Shown here one piece after another: positions 9,538-20,246 of a stretch of DNA of 64,000 nucleotides. A program made the translations under genes and the position numbers. Numbering within the stretch: the first letter of the stretch is position 1; each line of letters opens with the position of its first letter. Location of the stretch: contig RCSZ01000006.1 in assembly GCA_014898425.1 (NCBI GenBank), positions 2,294,001-2,358,000 on the forward strand, read 5' to 3'. Origin of the DNA: Botryotinia globosa (taxonomy: Eukaryota > Ascomycota > Leotiomycetes > Helotiales > Sclerotiniaceae). The notes below the pieces were generated by a model. It was not told the origin of the DNA and did not search any database. It was given only the letters and a program-made list of their open reading frames with translations.

Positions 9538-11876
9538 CTACAAGCACGTCAACCAAATCTCTCCATCCAATCCATTTCCACCTACATCCATACTCTCACC
9601 CTCATCTTGATCAACCCAGATTTTTCCCTTAGTAGCCAAAGATAATACGTGTAAGAACGCCTGAGCTGCTACAACCTCGCTATTCGTTGCCGGGTTGAAG
9701 AGATCCTCGAATCCTACTTTCTTATCTCTCAACTGACCATCCTCGTGAAAGAGATCTTCCTCGTCGTCATATTTCTCCGCAATGGATAGTCGGACAAATT
9801 CGAGGAAATTCTCACTTTCTGTATCCATAACGTCTCTAGCCCACTGGCTTTGTCCTGCTGTCTGTGTGTCCACATTTGCAGCGGGCCCGAACATTTCAAA
9901 TTCCCTAGTTGACTCTCTGTCTGCTCGTTCAAAAGCTCCCAAATTCGTTCCATCGACACTTTCCCCATCTAGATTAGTGCTGATATCGTCACTTCGTCCA
10001 TAAATAATAACATCCTGCTGTGAAGAGAACTTTTCCAACTCGCCTCCACCAGGCAAAATGCTACCTCTTCCCACCAAGGGACTGGCAGAGACTCCTCTGC
10101 TACCGAGTCTGAGTGAAGAAGCGGGGCGTAAACTTGAAGAGCGAGCTCTTTGACTGGCAGACAAGTTCCATGGCATCATCGCACTGCTTGGATACTCGCC
10201 TAATCCCTCCGCTGCATCTCTACCCATTTCCACCTCGACCGGAGTACCAAATGGCTCGTCGTCAACTTGAATGGCAAATTCGTCATCACCCCTAAAACTG
10301 CGAGGGATTTCTTCGTCGGAAACATGACGAGATCTCTTATGAGAGATATTGTCTTCCCCTTCGAAATCTGCTTGACGTTTAGAAGAACTCAACACTCGCC
10401 CTGTAATCTTTGCAAGAAGCGCATCACCCGAGAATATACTCAAAGGGCCCGGAAGCTTTGTTGAACCAATTCCAATTCCAGCTCCATTGAGACCATTTCC
10501 AATGACGAACATGAGAGCATTTTGCTTGGCCAATGTGTTTCCCTTCGCTATCAACTTTGCTGCACGGAGACTATCTTGAGTATCAACGTACTCTCTTTGC
10601 CAGATTGAAAGAACTGAATTCTTGAGTTCTTGAGTTTGGTCGATAGGAAGTTGTCTCTTGGTCTTAGGTTTTCTTGGCCGCGAAGGTGCGGCTGCGCTTT
10701 CAGATGAGGAATCTTCAGGTTGTGAGAGCGACTGTTCGCGGCCCGGTAAAGGAGCAGGTAGAGCACCACTCATGAAGAATTCGAAAGGCTCTGCATCAGG
10801 CAATACAATTCTGCCATCATCGTCTCCAAACACAATGTTCAAATCTCCATCTTCGCCGTATATACGAGCGTTATCTCCAACTTGAAGCCTAGCATCCTCC
10901 TGTTCTTTGCGAACTCTTGCACTAGCAGCCGAGTCACTACCAAACCTCGGAACTACACTGGTATTTGCTGCCCGCCGAGCGGCAATATCTTGAGCTGTCA
11001 AATCTCTAATTTCTCCGTTCTGATCAATCTCAAACAGATCATTGTCTTCGAATAAAATAGCTTCGTCGTCAAATTCATCTCTCAGAATGCCCGATCTCAG
11101 CGCGGAAGACTTTACAAATGGATCGTTGAGAGGAAGCTGGTAGTTGCCCGCACTGAGACTCGAAGAAACATTCAAGCCCATAATAGAAGCACCTTGAGAA
11201 GAGGAGATGGAGCTCCTTCGTCCACGCTGTGAGTGAATCGATAATGAAACTTGCGAATCGCGATTTTGCGACTGGCCAGCGTTAATGTCAAAATTGTAAT
11301 CTAGTAATAATTCGGGAAGTGGAAGATCTGGATCAAAAGCAGGATCATCCACAAGCATCAATTGGGTTGGTCTTGTTTTCATGAAAAGTCAGCTTAGCCC
11401 ATCGTAAATTAGGGTTACAATGCACAACACTTACTTGACCTTGACAATTTCCAAATCCAAGCTTCCGATTAACTTCTTTCCAAGTCCCCTCAAATTCTGC
11501 TCGACATGAATGGTATCGCTTAAAACGTACCCTACCTGTTGACCATAAACTCTTGAAACACCATACAAAAGATTGCTCTGCAGACGTAATGCCATTGGAG
11601 CATCAGGCTCGAGTATTGTATTGCAGGCTTTCTTGACATCAACGTCAAGGATGGCTTTTCGAGTGATTTTCTTAGTCGATGATTTACTACCTAGGGTCGC
11701 GACAAGCCATACTGTTGCGATACCATGTTTTCGAGAGGTGAGAACTAGTAGTGGTATTAGAAAAATGATTATGGCAAGGCAATTGAAATGATAGAGAAGC
11801 AAATAAGCAGAATGACGAGATATGTAGTGAAGACCTGAGCGCATATAAGAGACATACTTTCATGGCTGTAGAACAT
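9538..11876 (-). CDS. REC8: meiotic cohesin kleisin Rec8 (720 aa)
   Basis: Rec8 is the kleisin that closes the SMC1-SMC3 ring in meiosis and is cleaved by separase. Exons on the minus strand are 11876-11858 (19 nt, MFYSHE), 11744-11435 and 11371-9538; donors are GTATGT and GTAAGT, and phases 1 and 2 agree. The spliced N-terminus reads MFYSHEILTSRKHG, then IATVWLVATLGSK, the kleisin domain contacting SMC3. LALRLQSNLL-type and GVSRVYGQQ motifs and the PTQLMLVDDPAF segment are Rec8-like rather than mitotic Rad21-like (which has RVWLAAN). The middle (about 150-640) is acidic and disordered with Ser/Arg clusters. The last 50 residues (QAFLHVLSLATKGKIWVDQ, then GEIWLTCL) are the SMC1-binding winged helix. 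It shares a 35-bp head-to-head gap with the next gene. Confidence 0.94.
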
Positions 11877-11911
11877 TTTTCCTGATTCAATTCAATTTGA
11901 ATCACTTCACA
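11877..11911. promoter_or_regulatory. very short divergent spacer
   Basis: Only 35 bp separate the REC8 ATG (-) from the ATG of the small gene at 11912 (+). Transcripts must therefore overlap or the promoters must lie inside the opposite genes. The spacer contains the inverted motif GATTCAATTCAATTTGAATC, a near-perfect palindrome. Confidence 0.5.
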
Positions 11912-12164
11912 ATGAGTGAATTTACCACCGATTGTGGATGCGCACGCGCACCAAGAGCTTCAGTGGCCTTCAATACGTCGATTGTTTTCGATCAAATTGA
12001 GGACTCGTCTGAAGCTGTACGGAGAAGTATTGAGATAGCACAACTACAAGATGAGCTGAAAAATATAGAAGAGGAAGTAAGTGAATTTGTAGTGGTTAAA
12101 TTAAGGGAGAGGAGAAACCAAGTTTGCGATAACAGACCTTTGATATTTTCAGAACTCGAGGTAA
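11912..12164 (+). CDS. small coiled-coil-like hypothetical protein (58 aa)
   Basis: The first exon 11912-12076 gives MSEFTTDCGCARAPRASVAF and a helical, acidic tail with heptad-like Leu/Ile spacing (IAQLQDELKNIEEE). A consensus GTAAGT donor at 12077 and an ATTTTCAG acceptor ending at 12152 define a 76-nt intron; after it the frame reads NSR and stops. Unspliced, the frame stays open to 12214 and encodes a longer, less plausible tail, so the splice model is an inference. The family is unknown; the size and helix would suit a small subunit of a complex. Head to head with REC8. Confidence 0.5.
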
Positions 12165-12692
12165 TTTTCCACCAAAGGATGGCCTGCTCGCGTGCGGCCA
12201 GATCGCCTACCTGAAAAGTGAAGATACAATCCTTTCTCGAAAGGTGAAAATATTGAAATATTCATAAAAATAAGACGTTTGTAGCAAGGTGTGGTAACAT
12301 AGGTATGCACATACACCAACCAGTACATCATTCACCAGAGAAACACACGCATCAACAAAAGTAATCATGAATTATAGAAAGTTACTTGTTGTTTTTGTTA
12401 ATGAATTGACTCGCTCGGAGCAGTAACTCACAAGGATTGGTATGTATGCGCTATAATCCTTATAATTCCATTCATACCATGCTATAACTATGCCATTATG
12501 TTTCAACAAATACGAGGTCTATGATCCTTCGGTGATGCTAGTTAGAATGCAAAACCCATTAATTTCAATAGCATGCCTTCATCTTTGCATATTTCGATGA
12601 AGGCTACACGCCTAACGCCTAGACTACACCCGGTGTAGTTGTTTATTTTCCCTATCCACCTGTCATAAATTCGTTGCAGATCGACTCTGTGT
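12165..12692. other. convergent 3' intergenic region
   Basis: About 530 bp between the small gene (+) and the TRP-like gene (-). No supportable coding frame. It carries the inverted repeat at 12623-12639 near the TRP-like 3' end. Confidence 0.55.
12623..12639. repeat. 8-bp inverted repeat
   Basis: ACTACACC and GGTGTAGT form a perfect inverted repeat around a single C. It lies about 55 bp downstream of the TRP-like stop codon and could form a hairpin in that transcript's 3' end, or be a palindromic protein site. Function is inference. Confidence 0.6.
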
Positions 12693-15529
12693 CTAACTGG
12701 CATTACCCACTCTCTGATCGGCATATTGGGCTATTTTTTCCTTTTTCGGTGTGTTTGACCTTAAGCTCGTTTGCGACATCTTGGGATGTACAAGTGGAGC
12801 AGTAGAAGTTGAGTTGTTGGCCGTGTGATTCATACTCGGTTGTCTCGATGGCGCGTTGAAGGGAGAGTCGCCTCTGGTAATCTCATCCTGATGCCAATTT
12901 TGAAATTCTCTGGAACTCCAGCTTGCCCTATGGACACGTGCTCCATATGGAACACTGCCGTATCCAGAATGCTGACTGCGCATACTAGCGGCTCTGCTTC
13001 GAGCAGCCGTAGGTAGTGAGGGCTGTGATGAATTTGGATCCCTATTTCCTCTCATCTCTGGCATCTCTGGCACAGTGTCCTCGTCTTCGATCTTAGGGGC
13101 TCGGCGAACTTGGGTAACGCTGAAATAGGGTTCCTTTGGCTCCTCGGGGACCGGTGGGGGTGGGGGTGGAAGATCGACAGCTTTCAGTTCCAGATGATCG
13201 AAGTACTTTGTGCGGATGTTTTGTAGATTGCGTGGCCTAAACTCCTCACGATTACGCATGATCGACATGTAGCTTGAGATGGCTCCAAGAACGATGAGTA
13301 TTAGCAAGCCGATGGTCAAGAAACCTTGAATAACAATTATAATGACACCAATGACTGTGGTTGGAATGCGTGCAACATTGTACCGTGGAAGGAATGCGAC
13401 CGATAGACCTGCAGTAGCAACCTTACTGATGCCAAGCATGTAGACCGCCAAGGCTGTATTACGGGCACCCTCGAAGGGGTTGAGGCATATAATAGCAATG
13501 AAGGCAATGATCTCGACGACGAGATTACCAAAAACTTGGGCATCGGGATTAGAACGAGCACCTCCAACGAAACAAGCTCTGACAAATTGATATATAACCC
13601 AGAATGCGAAGAACCACCAACGGGTTCTTCTATATCGAGCCGAGAGCCAACCAAATCGCTTAGTGTATTCCTCATCTTGGTGTACACTCTGTCTCTCCTT
13701 GTCTAGGTCAACGTAGTGCAAGCGGAAGAAAGATACAGAGCCAGAGGTTTTCGCTTTCTCGCTCTCTTCCATGCTACTCTCTCTGACAGCTCCATACCAT
13801 GGGAGAAACTTCATCACTTTCTTTCGTTGAAAATGTATTCGATCAGGAGCCGAGGCATAATTGCCGAATCTAAGCCTGAAGTAGCAAGCGTAAAAGGCAA
13901 GTGCCATAATTCCGAAGAAGAATATTATGAAGATGATGGCTGCAATTGCGATTATGCCTGTTGTGCCTCCGTAAGAAAATTGGTAGAGCGACAAAGTCAT
14001 TATCATGAAGAATGCAACGAGCATTGATCGTAGAACGATTAGTCCACTGATTTTGATCCAGTTGTTCCTAAACAATGCAAGCCGGTCTTCCTTCATCCAT
14101 TTCATCTTGCTAAATGCTTCCAAGATAAACTTGAAGACAACTGCAGAGGCAACAAGAATAACAATCAATATTAGGTACCATAGAAAACTGACCAAGAAAG
14201 CATCCTGGGCCGGAACATCAATGTTGGCGAGTGTTCCTGTGAAATTGGACCAACTTCCAGGCAATGGCAGCCCAGCTCCAATAGGAGTTCCGTTCCAACT
14301 GTAACCTTTAGTAGCATTGTCGCTAGTGGCACGTTGGGTCAACGATCCCATTCTCTTCACCATCTCATTACCCCTGGCCATTTTGGACCAATGACTGTAC
14401 TCTTGCAACTTCTTTAGGGAACGCCCATAAATTTGCTGCTGCAATCCGCCGTTGTTGTTGATAGTAGAAGATCCTGCACCACCGACCTGACTTGAATTTC
14501 CGGATATTCCAGTGAAGCTATTGACTGACTTGATCATGGACGGGGTGTAAATTAAACCTGCCGACCAAGCAAAATTACTCCAAAATGCCGGTAAAACACT
14601 TGGCCAAGCCACTGACAAAGCCCCAGAAAGGAAGATCGATTGAAAAACTTCAAATACCACCAATACTGAAAGGGAGTGGGCATAGTGAGTTCGAATATGC
14701 GGTACGCTGACTCCATATATGGCTGTGGCAAACGAGGAAAACACGGCGAGTGCCGCGAATATTCCCAAGACTGAGCTGACAGCAGCTGGATGGGAAAATG
14801 ATGCCCCATTCCTCATGACAGCTTGGAAACAAGCGATCTCAGTTTGTGTACTGTTCGAAAATACCCGCAAAGTAGCAGATCCTTCAAAATCTGGAATCAC
14901 CAATGCAATAGCAGGAATTCCGGATACATCAGATGCGGATACTGGAATAATGGCTTCGCCACTGATTGGCTTGCTACTATTCATGGGACATAGACTGTAC
15001 CGGTTAGTCAAGTTAGGATACAGGAGAATCGTACTCACCTGGCGAAATTTGCGTTACATGGATTGAAGGTCAAATCAAACCTATCCTCTCCATCTGAGTC
15101 AAACTTTAGTATCACATCTTCATGACAGGTCATTCCACCTACAAGCTTGCACACCAATATGTACTATACTCATGATTAGCTAGGTTCGAATCATTTATTC
15201 ATCCAGGGCAACCTACTCATTACCGACTCATTTTGTAAATTCGTGTTACCAGCGAGATGAAATAAAACGGTCATATTATCGGCGTAGTAAGCCGCGTCGA
15301 ATGTCGTAACATTAATTAAACTCTGTCCACCCATGCAATCTCCAAAATTCCCTGTGAACAGCGCCGGTGTTCGACTGTCAAGTAATTCAACTGTCTCTCC
15401 TGCAGAGTTTGTCCCCGTTACATATGTGGCGCCGCCAGAGACTGGAGAAATTATATTAAGAATGGCGAGGGAAGATAGTAGCGCGGTGGACCATGAGGCC
15501 ATGAGGGAGTGTTTTCGTGCCATCGTCAA
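12693..15529 (-). CDS. ML-like/TRP-like multi-pass membrane protein (about 910 aa)
   Basis: Member of the fungal family with an N-terminal ML-like lipid-binding domain and a TRP-like channel domain (related to Flc and Pkd2 proteins, linked to Ca2+ and wall or FAD-related transport). Minus-strand exons are 15529-15224, about 15163-15039 and 14994-12693; the middle acceptor could instead be at 15145. A signal peptide (MASWSTALLSSLAILNIISP) precedes the lumenal ML-like part, with GDCMGGQSLINVTTFDAAYY and TFNPCNANF-SLCPM conserved Cys motifs and many N-glycosylation sites. Around ten membrane segments follow from about residue 230 to 690, e.g. FLWYLILIVILVASAVVF and AAIIFIIFFFGIMALAFYAC. The cytosolic tail has a poly-Pro run (LPPPPPPVPEEP) and Ser/Arg-rich sequence. 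Exon 3 and the domain order are firm. Confidence 0.92.
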
Positions 15530-16428
15530 GACGGTTGAGTTGATTAATATATGGAAACTTTCGGGAGGGAATGGACGTATGGGAAATGCCGCGCCAGGGG
15601 ATGTTTTTTAATGTTGGTCGAAAACGAGTAGGTTTGGTATTTGTGGTTGAGGGAGGTACTGTGATCGACTGTCTCTAGGGACCCCTCAATGTAAAGTCGT
15701 AGCTCACCTAGCTTCCAGCCCAATGGATCGAGAGATCAACGTTCTCGAATGTGCACTTTATGACGTAGATCAATGATCGAACTCGTAGCAGTAGAGGATA
15801 TCGTAAAGGTGTCGCGAAAAGGGAGTGAATCTGTGGTGACAGGTATTTCGTCCGGCGATATGAATCCGCCCGGTTTTGCCAGCAATGTCAATTTATAAAT
15901 CAACCACAACTCAGAGGATTGTAGTCGAGATGATCAGGTATCATGTTCAATGATTCCCTAGTAGTTGTTCATTTTATCGTCAAGCAGCGAGCGACAATGG
16001 AAGATCTATTAGGATACACACGGCTTCTATCCTTGTATAAGAACGACAGAGGGGTGGTATAGCTCTAAGGAGGTAGAGATGCGGCGGTATTAAAGAGAAA
16101 GGAAGATAATCTCGGTGGAGACAAGAGACAAGCTCAGAAACTGTGACAAAGTGGGTATAACTGGAATAATGGAGAATCCTTGGCTTTTGCGTGGTTCTGG
16201 GTATTGGTCTTTTTTTTTTCGATAGTCTCGTATGAGTCGTATCGGAAAGTCGGAAGCAGTTGATTAGTGTTGACTTGGGTATTTCTGCTTGTTCCTTGAT
16301 CTGTTAATTTTCACAGCTCAGAATGTTAAATATCTCTCCTGCCAATCATCAATTGGCGGGAGATGTTGAGAATGAAATAGGTAGGCGATTGTAGATAGTG
16401 GGTAGTAGGTAGGTAGATATTTGAGGTA

Positions 16429-16458
16429 GCAAACGGAGCAGCAAACGGAGCAGCAAAC
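16429..16458. repeat. 12-bp tandem repeat
   Basis: Unit GCAAACGGAGCA occurs about 2.5 times, directly after a (GGTA)-rich stretch at 16390-16415. Confidence 0.7.
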
Positions 16459-17888
16459 TAACAAGTGGCAGAGAGAGAGCACGCACGCAACGCAAGTGCT
16501 GGGAGATTATTCGAGTGATAAGGAGGACTCTTTGGGTTCAAACTTGCATTTGTCTGTCTGTGTCTGGAATGAATGGCCAGGGTGATAATAATATCATGAA
16601 GCAAAGCCAGGGGTAAGACAGTGAGCTCGTATCTTTAACCTTTAGGGAATTGATGGTCGCGAGAAATGGAAGAACAGTTGATGTCGATATATTTTTATTT
16701 ACATCATACTGTCTGTGTTCATTTTACCAAGGAATTTACTGGTTCGTACACAAGCGCCAAAAATCATTTGAGACTTATCAGATTCTAAGACTCGGAGACT
16801 ATGATGGTACTCTGAGACTCTCCAGCGTCAAATTTCGAGCTTAACAAAATAGAGCTGCAGTGTCAACGATACGATTTCCTGGTGTGCATGGGAATCTGAT
16901 GCTTCTAGCTAGGAGTTGAGAGAATTCGTGCGTGTTGTGATCTATCACTGGTCCATCTTATCCAACGATTTGATAATGCTTGCGCTGGACATTGATGGAT
17001 AATATGAACCTGGGCAGCATCTTCCATTGACTAGGTAGGTAGGAACCAATCATTCAATCTTTGGAGCACCAGTGGAAAAGTCACTTCACCTCACAAATAA
17101 ATCACTCTTCACCTGGAACGAAATTTATATTGGGGCCAGGAGATATCTAGCAATTGGATTCTTCCGACAGTTTTCATCCCTCGCATTTCAGCAGTTGTAG
17201 ACTAGGTTCGTCCCTCCATCAAAACAAAATATCACATAGGAATTCAATTCATAAGACACATCCTTTCGGATAATTCAACCATCTGCCATCCATCCGCAGC
17301 GGCAATTAAATTATCTTCATTCTTGGTGGTGCGATGCCATGGAAATCCGGCTTCTTCGGGAAACACAATACGACGTCGAATTTCAGTATCAGTATATCCA
17401 ATGAGATGGGTCGGTGAGAAGGTCAATCTGACTGAATTCCATTATTTCTCATCCCTTGGTCCATTCCTGGACTTTCCCAAATTCTACATGTGTTCCTGCA
17501 TCTGGAATTTGGATCTTGATTCTTGACTTGTTGTAATCTTACATATCTTACCTCTGCATCTCAAGCGTGAATGATTCTGTCTGTATACGAATACTGGAAT
17601 AGAGCTACCGATACACCTCTTTCCTGGGCATGCACGTCCGAGCACTTGCCTATGATGGTTTGGAGAATCCATTTTCTGATGTGACCTATACCGTGGCTGA
17701 GGGGATTCAAAACTATTGATTACGATGACTCGATGGAGATGTAACCTCAGTCTTGATTATCGTTATTCAACGGGGTTGCGTTGAAGGAAATGATAATTTG
17801 ATTCAGTTTTCGCAATAACCTGGGGAAGGATTTAGTGTCCCTTGACGTTATGGGTGGGTGTATGCAAGTCTAGCTGGAGGTACTGTGT

Positions 17889-17926
17889 AGTAGTTTGTAG
17901 TAGTTTGTAGTAGTTTGTAGTCGTTT
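17889..17926. repeat. 10-bp tandem repeat
   Basis: Unit TAGTTTGTAG repeats about 3.5 times, the last copy with one change (TCGTTTG). Confidence 0.75.
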
Positions 17927-18410
17927 GCACAGCCATCCCCAGTGATTCAGTGAACAAATGTTTCCAGCCTCTTCTTCTTGGCCTAGAAGTACCTACCCTA
18001 CCTACCTACCTTCAGAGTAAGGTCACGACATGGCCCGCGCGCTACCAAATACGATTCCTTTCGACATCTTGATCTTCGCTCAATCCAGTATGGGGATCGC
18101 GATCCACATAATATGTATGGTATTTGAGTAACTTGGCCCTCGATTCCACAAAATCTTGCAAGCACTACGTGTAAACTTACTAGCCATCATCTATCGACGA
18201 TGTCTACAATTTTCAAAACATTCACCAACGATCGGTCCAAGAGCAAGAGCGCAATCAAAGGGAGAGGACTCTTTTCTAAATACAGAGCTTTTCAAGCACG
18301 AGCTATCATAACTTCAAACGATTCCCCACGCTTCAAACGTTGGCTGTTTACGTTCATGTCGTTCAAGACAGCCCTCCTCTCCCCCACAGCCCACTAACAT
18401 TATAATTCTG

Positions 18411-18446
18411 ACCTACCTACCTACCTACCTACCTCCCTACCTACCT
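18411..18446. repeat. (ACCT)n microsatellite
   Basis: About nine tetranucleotide units with one interruption (CCCT). Shorter runs of the same unit lie at 17990-18010, and its complement (GGTA) at 16390-16415 and 17033-17045. Confidence 0.8.
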
Positions 18447-19215
18447 AATGCACCAATCGTACTTGGATTGGGCTAAACTCGTCTTCATGTAGGATGAACT
18501 GTGAATTGGCAACATGCTACATATCATGCGACCGTCCGAAAATCAAATAGAAAAGTTCCCAATGGTGCCACTGAAAAGAATCTTGGGGGATACACATTAC
18601 TTCCAAGTTCCATGCAATTAATGCGGGAGATCGTCATAGCTGAAATTGATTGAGAAAATACACATATCCGGATTCGGTTCCTGCATGCAGATGGAGTGAA
18701 TGCATCATGTTGTTCTAAAAACAACACTGCTAACCAAGAATTGGGTCAAAGCAAAAGCTTATTAGACTGGTGGACTTTACTCTGTGGGTGGTTATAGTGA
18801 AATAGTATCCTGTCACTATACTGCAGGTCACGACTCTTGTTGTTTTCTTCGTTCGTAGGTCTAGTGACTATGTATTCACGGCGTCACGATTTCGACCATG
18901 GATGCTATCGTGAAAGTCTTCGTCTGACAATAATGGTTATCCTTGAGGGCCAGCCAGGCATAGATATAAATCAAAGTAACGTAACATCAAATTGTGCTCA
19001 GAATATAAGTAATTTGTTGTGATTTGTTTAATTGAATCTCATGTGTCCTAACCTTGGTTTACATCACCAGGCTCTCCTTTCCTCCTATCCTACAATTGAT
19101 CGTGTATGCACGATCGAGTGTCGTTTCCTTGCAACTTTGAATGATGAAGCTTCGTCTTCCTCCAAGCAAACCCTCTGTCTAAGCTTCCCATGCGTATTGA
19201 AAACGCAGTGCTACT

Positions 19216-19393
19216 CTATCTGTTCCAGCCCATGGCATCTTTCATCTTCTCTACTTCCTTGATCAGATATCGCCACTGTGCGCAGTTTCCGTCTCTAGCA
19301 GATATTCTTGCTGCTTCTTCCACCAAGTTCTCCAATTCAGTAAGCTGTAGCTTCTTCAGGTTGTTCATTGCCTCTTTTGTTTGTACCTGGTGT
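19216..19393 (-). CDS. putative terminal exon of an orphan gene
   Basis: The minus strand shows a strong 3' splice site (branch CCTAAC then GGCAG) in front of an open frame of about 58 codons ending in TAG. It encodes a helical, charged segment: NNLKKLQLTELENLVEEAAR, then an ARDG motif, then YLIKEVEKMKDAMGWNR at the end. I cannot identify the upstream exon. The ending resembles the C-terminal half of the 19779-20246 product (ARDG ... WKEIIALRKTMGL), so the two may be related exons or tandem paralogues. Family unknown. Confidence 0.35.
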
Positions 19394-19506
19394 CTGCCGG
19401 TTGTTAGGCTGTAATCGATATTCGGTTGAGTATTTAGTCTTGTTCGATGCAGTATTGGGAGCAATAGATAGCTTTATTGTTCGGATCTCTGGATAAAAAA
19501 ATAAGA

Positions 19507-19529
19507 AATAGGCTCAACTCGAGCCTATT
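19507..19529. repeat. perfect 9-bp stem-loop
   Basis: AATAGGCTC and GAGCCTATT are exact inverted copies around a 5-base loop. It lies between the two orphan minus-strand frames; role unknown. Confidence 0.7.
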
Positions 19530-19778
19530 ATAGAACGATAAGAAGAAAATTACACTTTATGATTCAGGAGATTCGAATCGCCTGCCTGTATTTCCGCATT
19601 GCAATCACATGTTTTTTGCAAATTTAATAATCAATGATATTCATGATTGTTCCGAGATCCCAGGTCATGAGAGCCTTTGTCAACCATTCTAGTATTCACA
19701 ATTATTCCAGATCGATAATCTGAATGCCATCCTACTTGCCTGATTCTCCAAATCATCTTAAAGCTACCCAATTCTTGC

Positions 19779-20246
19779 TTAACACCAGTGGTCAAACTCC
19801 TTCCCTTCACGCTCAGCACACCATCTGCAAGTTCTCTCCCTTCCTTTGCCACTATTTGATTCCAGTCCCATAGTCTTTCTTAGTGCAATTATTTCCTTCC
19901 AGACCATGTCGAGATCGGTTAGCGTCTTGATATACTGACCGTGGTATGAGTTGGTCCTGTCAACGGCAATGGGAGGTATACCATCTCGAGCTTTGATTTC
20001 ATCCCATCGTTTATATAGAATCTTCAGAGCGACCAGTTGTGCCTCGTCGAATCTTGATTCGACTGATGTTTCTTCCATTTTTGTTGCATCTTCGAATTTT
20101 GACTCGACTGATGTTTCTTCCATTTTTGTTGCCTCTTCGAATTTTGATTCGACTGATGTTTCTCTCATTTTTGTTGCCTCTTCGAATTTTGATTCGACTG
20201 ATGTTTCTTCCATTCTTGTTGTCTCTTCGAGGTTTCCGAGTAACAT
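19779..20246 (-). CDS. orphan protein with 15-residue tandem repeats (155 aa)
   Basis: The frame starts at ATG 20246 and ends TAA. Residues about 8-68 are four tandem copies of a 15-residue unit, EATKMEETSVESKFE with small variations. A helical non-repeat region follows (LKILYKRWDEIKARDG, then DLDMVWKEIIALRKTMGL) and a Cys/Trp-containing end (CRWCAEREGKEFDHWC). No signal peptide or membrane segment. The repeat copies keep frame and differ by few bases. No family recognised. It lies 2 kb from the AT-rich block, a typical position for fast-evolving lineage-specific genes; that link is inference. Whether it is transcribed, or has further exons, cannot be told. Confidence 0.45.
   Translation of the reverse strand: MLLGNLEETTRMEETSVESKFEEATKMRETSVESKFEEATKMEETSVESKFEDATKMEETSVESRFDEAQLVALKILYKRWDEIKARDGIPPIAVDRTNSYHGQYIKTLTDLDMVWKEIIALRKTMGLESNSGKGRERTCRWCAEREGKEFDHWC
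20045..20232. repeat. 45-bp tandem repeat, four copies
   Basis: Copies at 20045-20089, 20090-20134, 20135-20179 and 20180-20224, plus an 8-base partial. The unit contains TTCGACTGATGTTTC-like sequence, and adjacent copies differ at 1-5 positions. In the minus frame it encodes the 15-residue repeat. Confidence 0.9.

Larger units (their letters stand above)
15530..19215. promoter_or_regulatory. long gene-free stretch upstream of the TRP-like gene
   Basis: About 3.7 kb with no reading frame I can support, on either strand. The composition is like the flanking genes, not like the AT-rich block. It contains several simple repeats, listed separately, and GATTGAC/CCTACC-like motifs of unknown meaning. 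Part should be the leader and promoter of the TRP-like gene; a long non-coding transcript or a decayed gene is possible. Confidence 0.4.

Noticed and set aside
1357..15529. Secondary-metabolite or other functional gene cluster
   Set aside because: The genes serve unrelated basic processes, with no synthase, transporter pair or pathway regulator; the lone SDR is not enough.
18200..18397. 65-codon basic plus-strand frame
   Set aside because: It has an ATG and a plausible composition but no splice signals, domain or repeat support; indistinguishable from chance.
19560..19600. ATTCGAATC resembling a tRNA T-arm (B box)
   Set aside because: The flanking bases do not form the T stem, and no acceptor or anticodon stem can be drawn on either strand.
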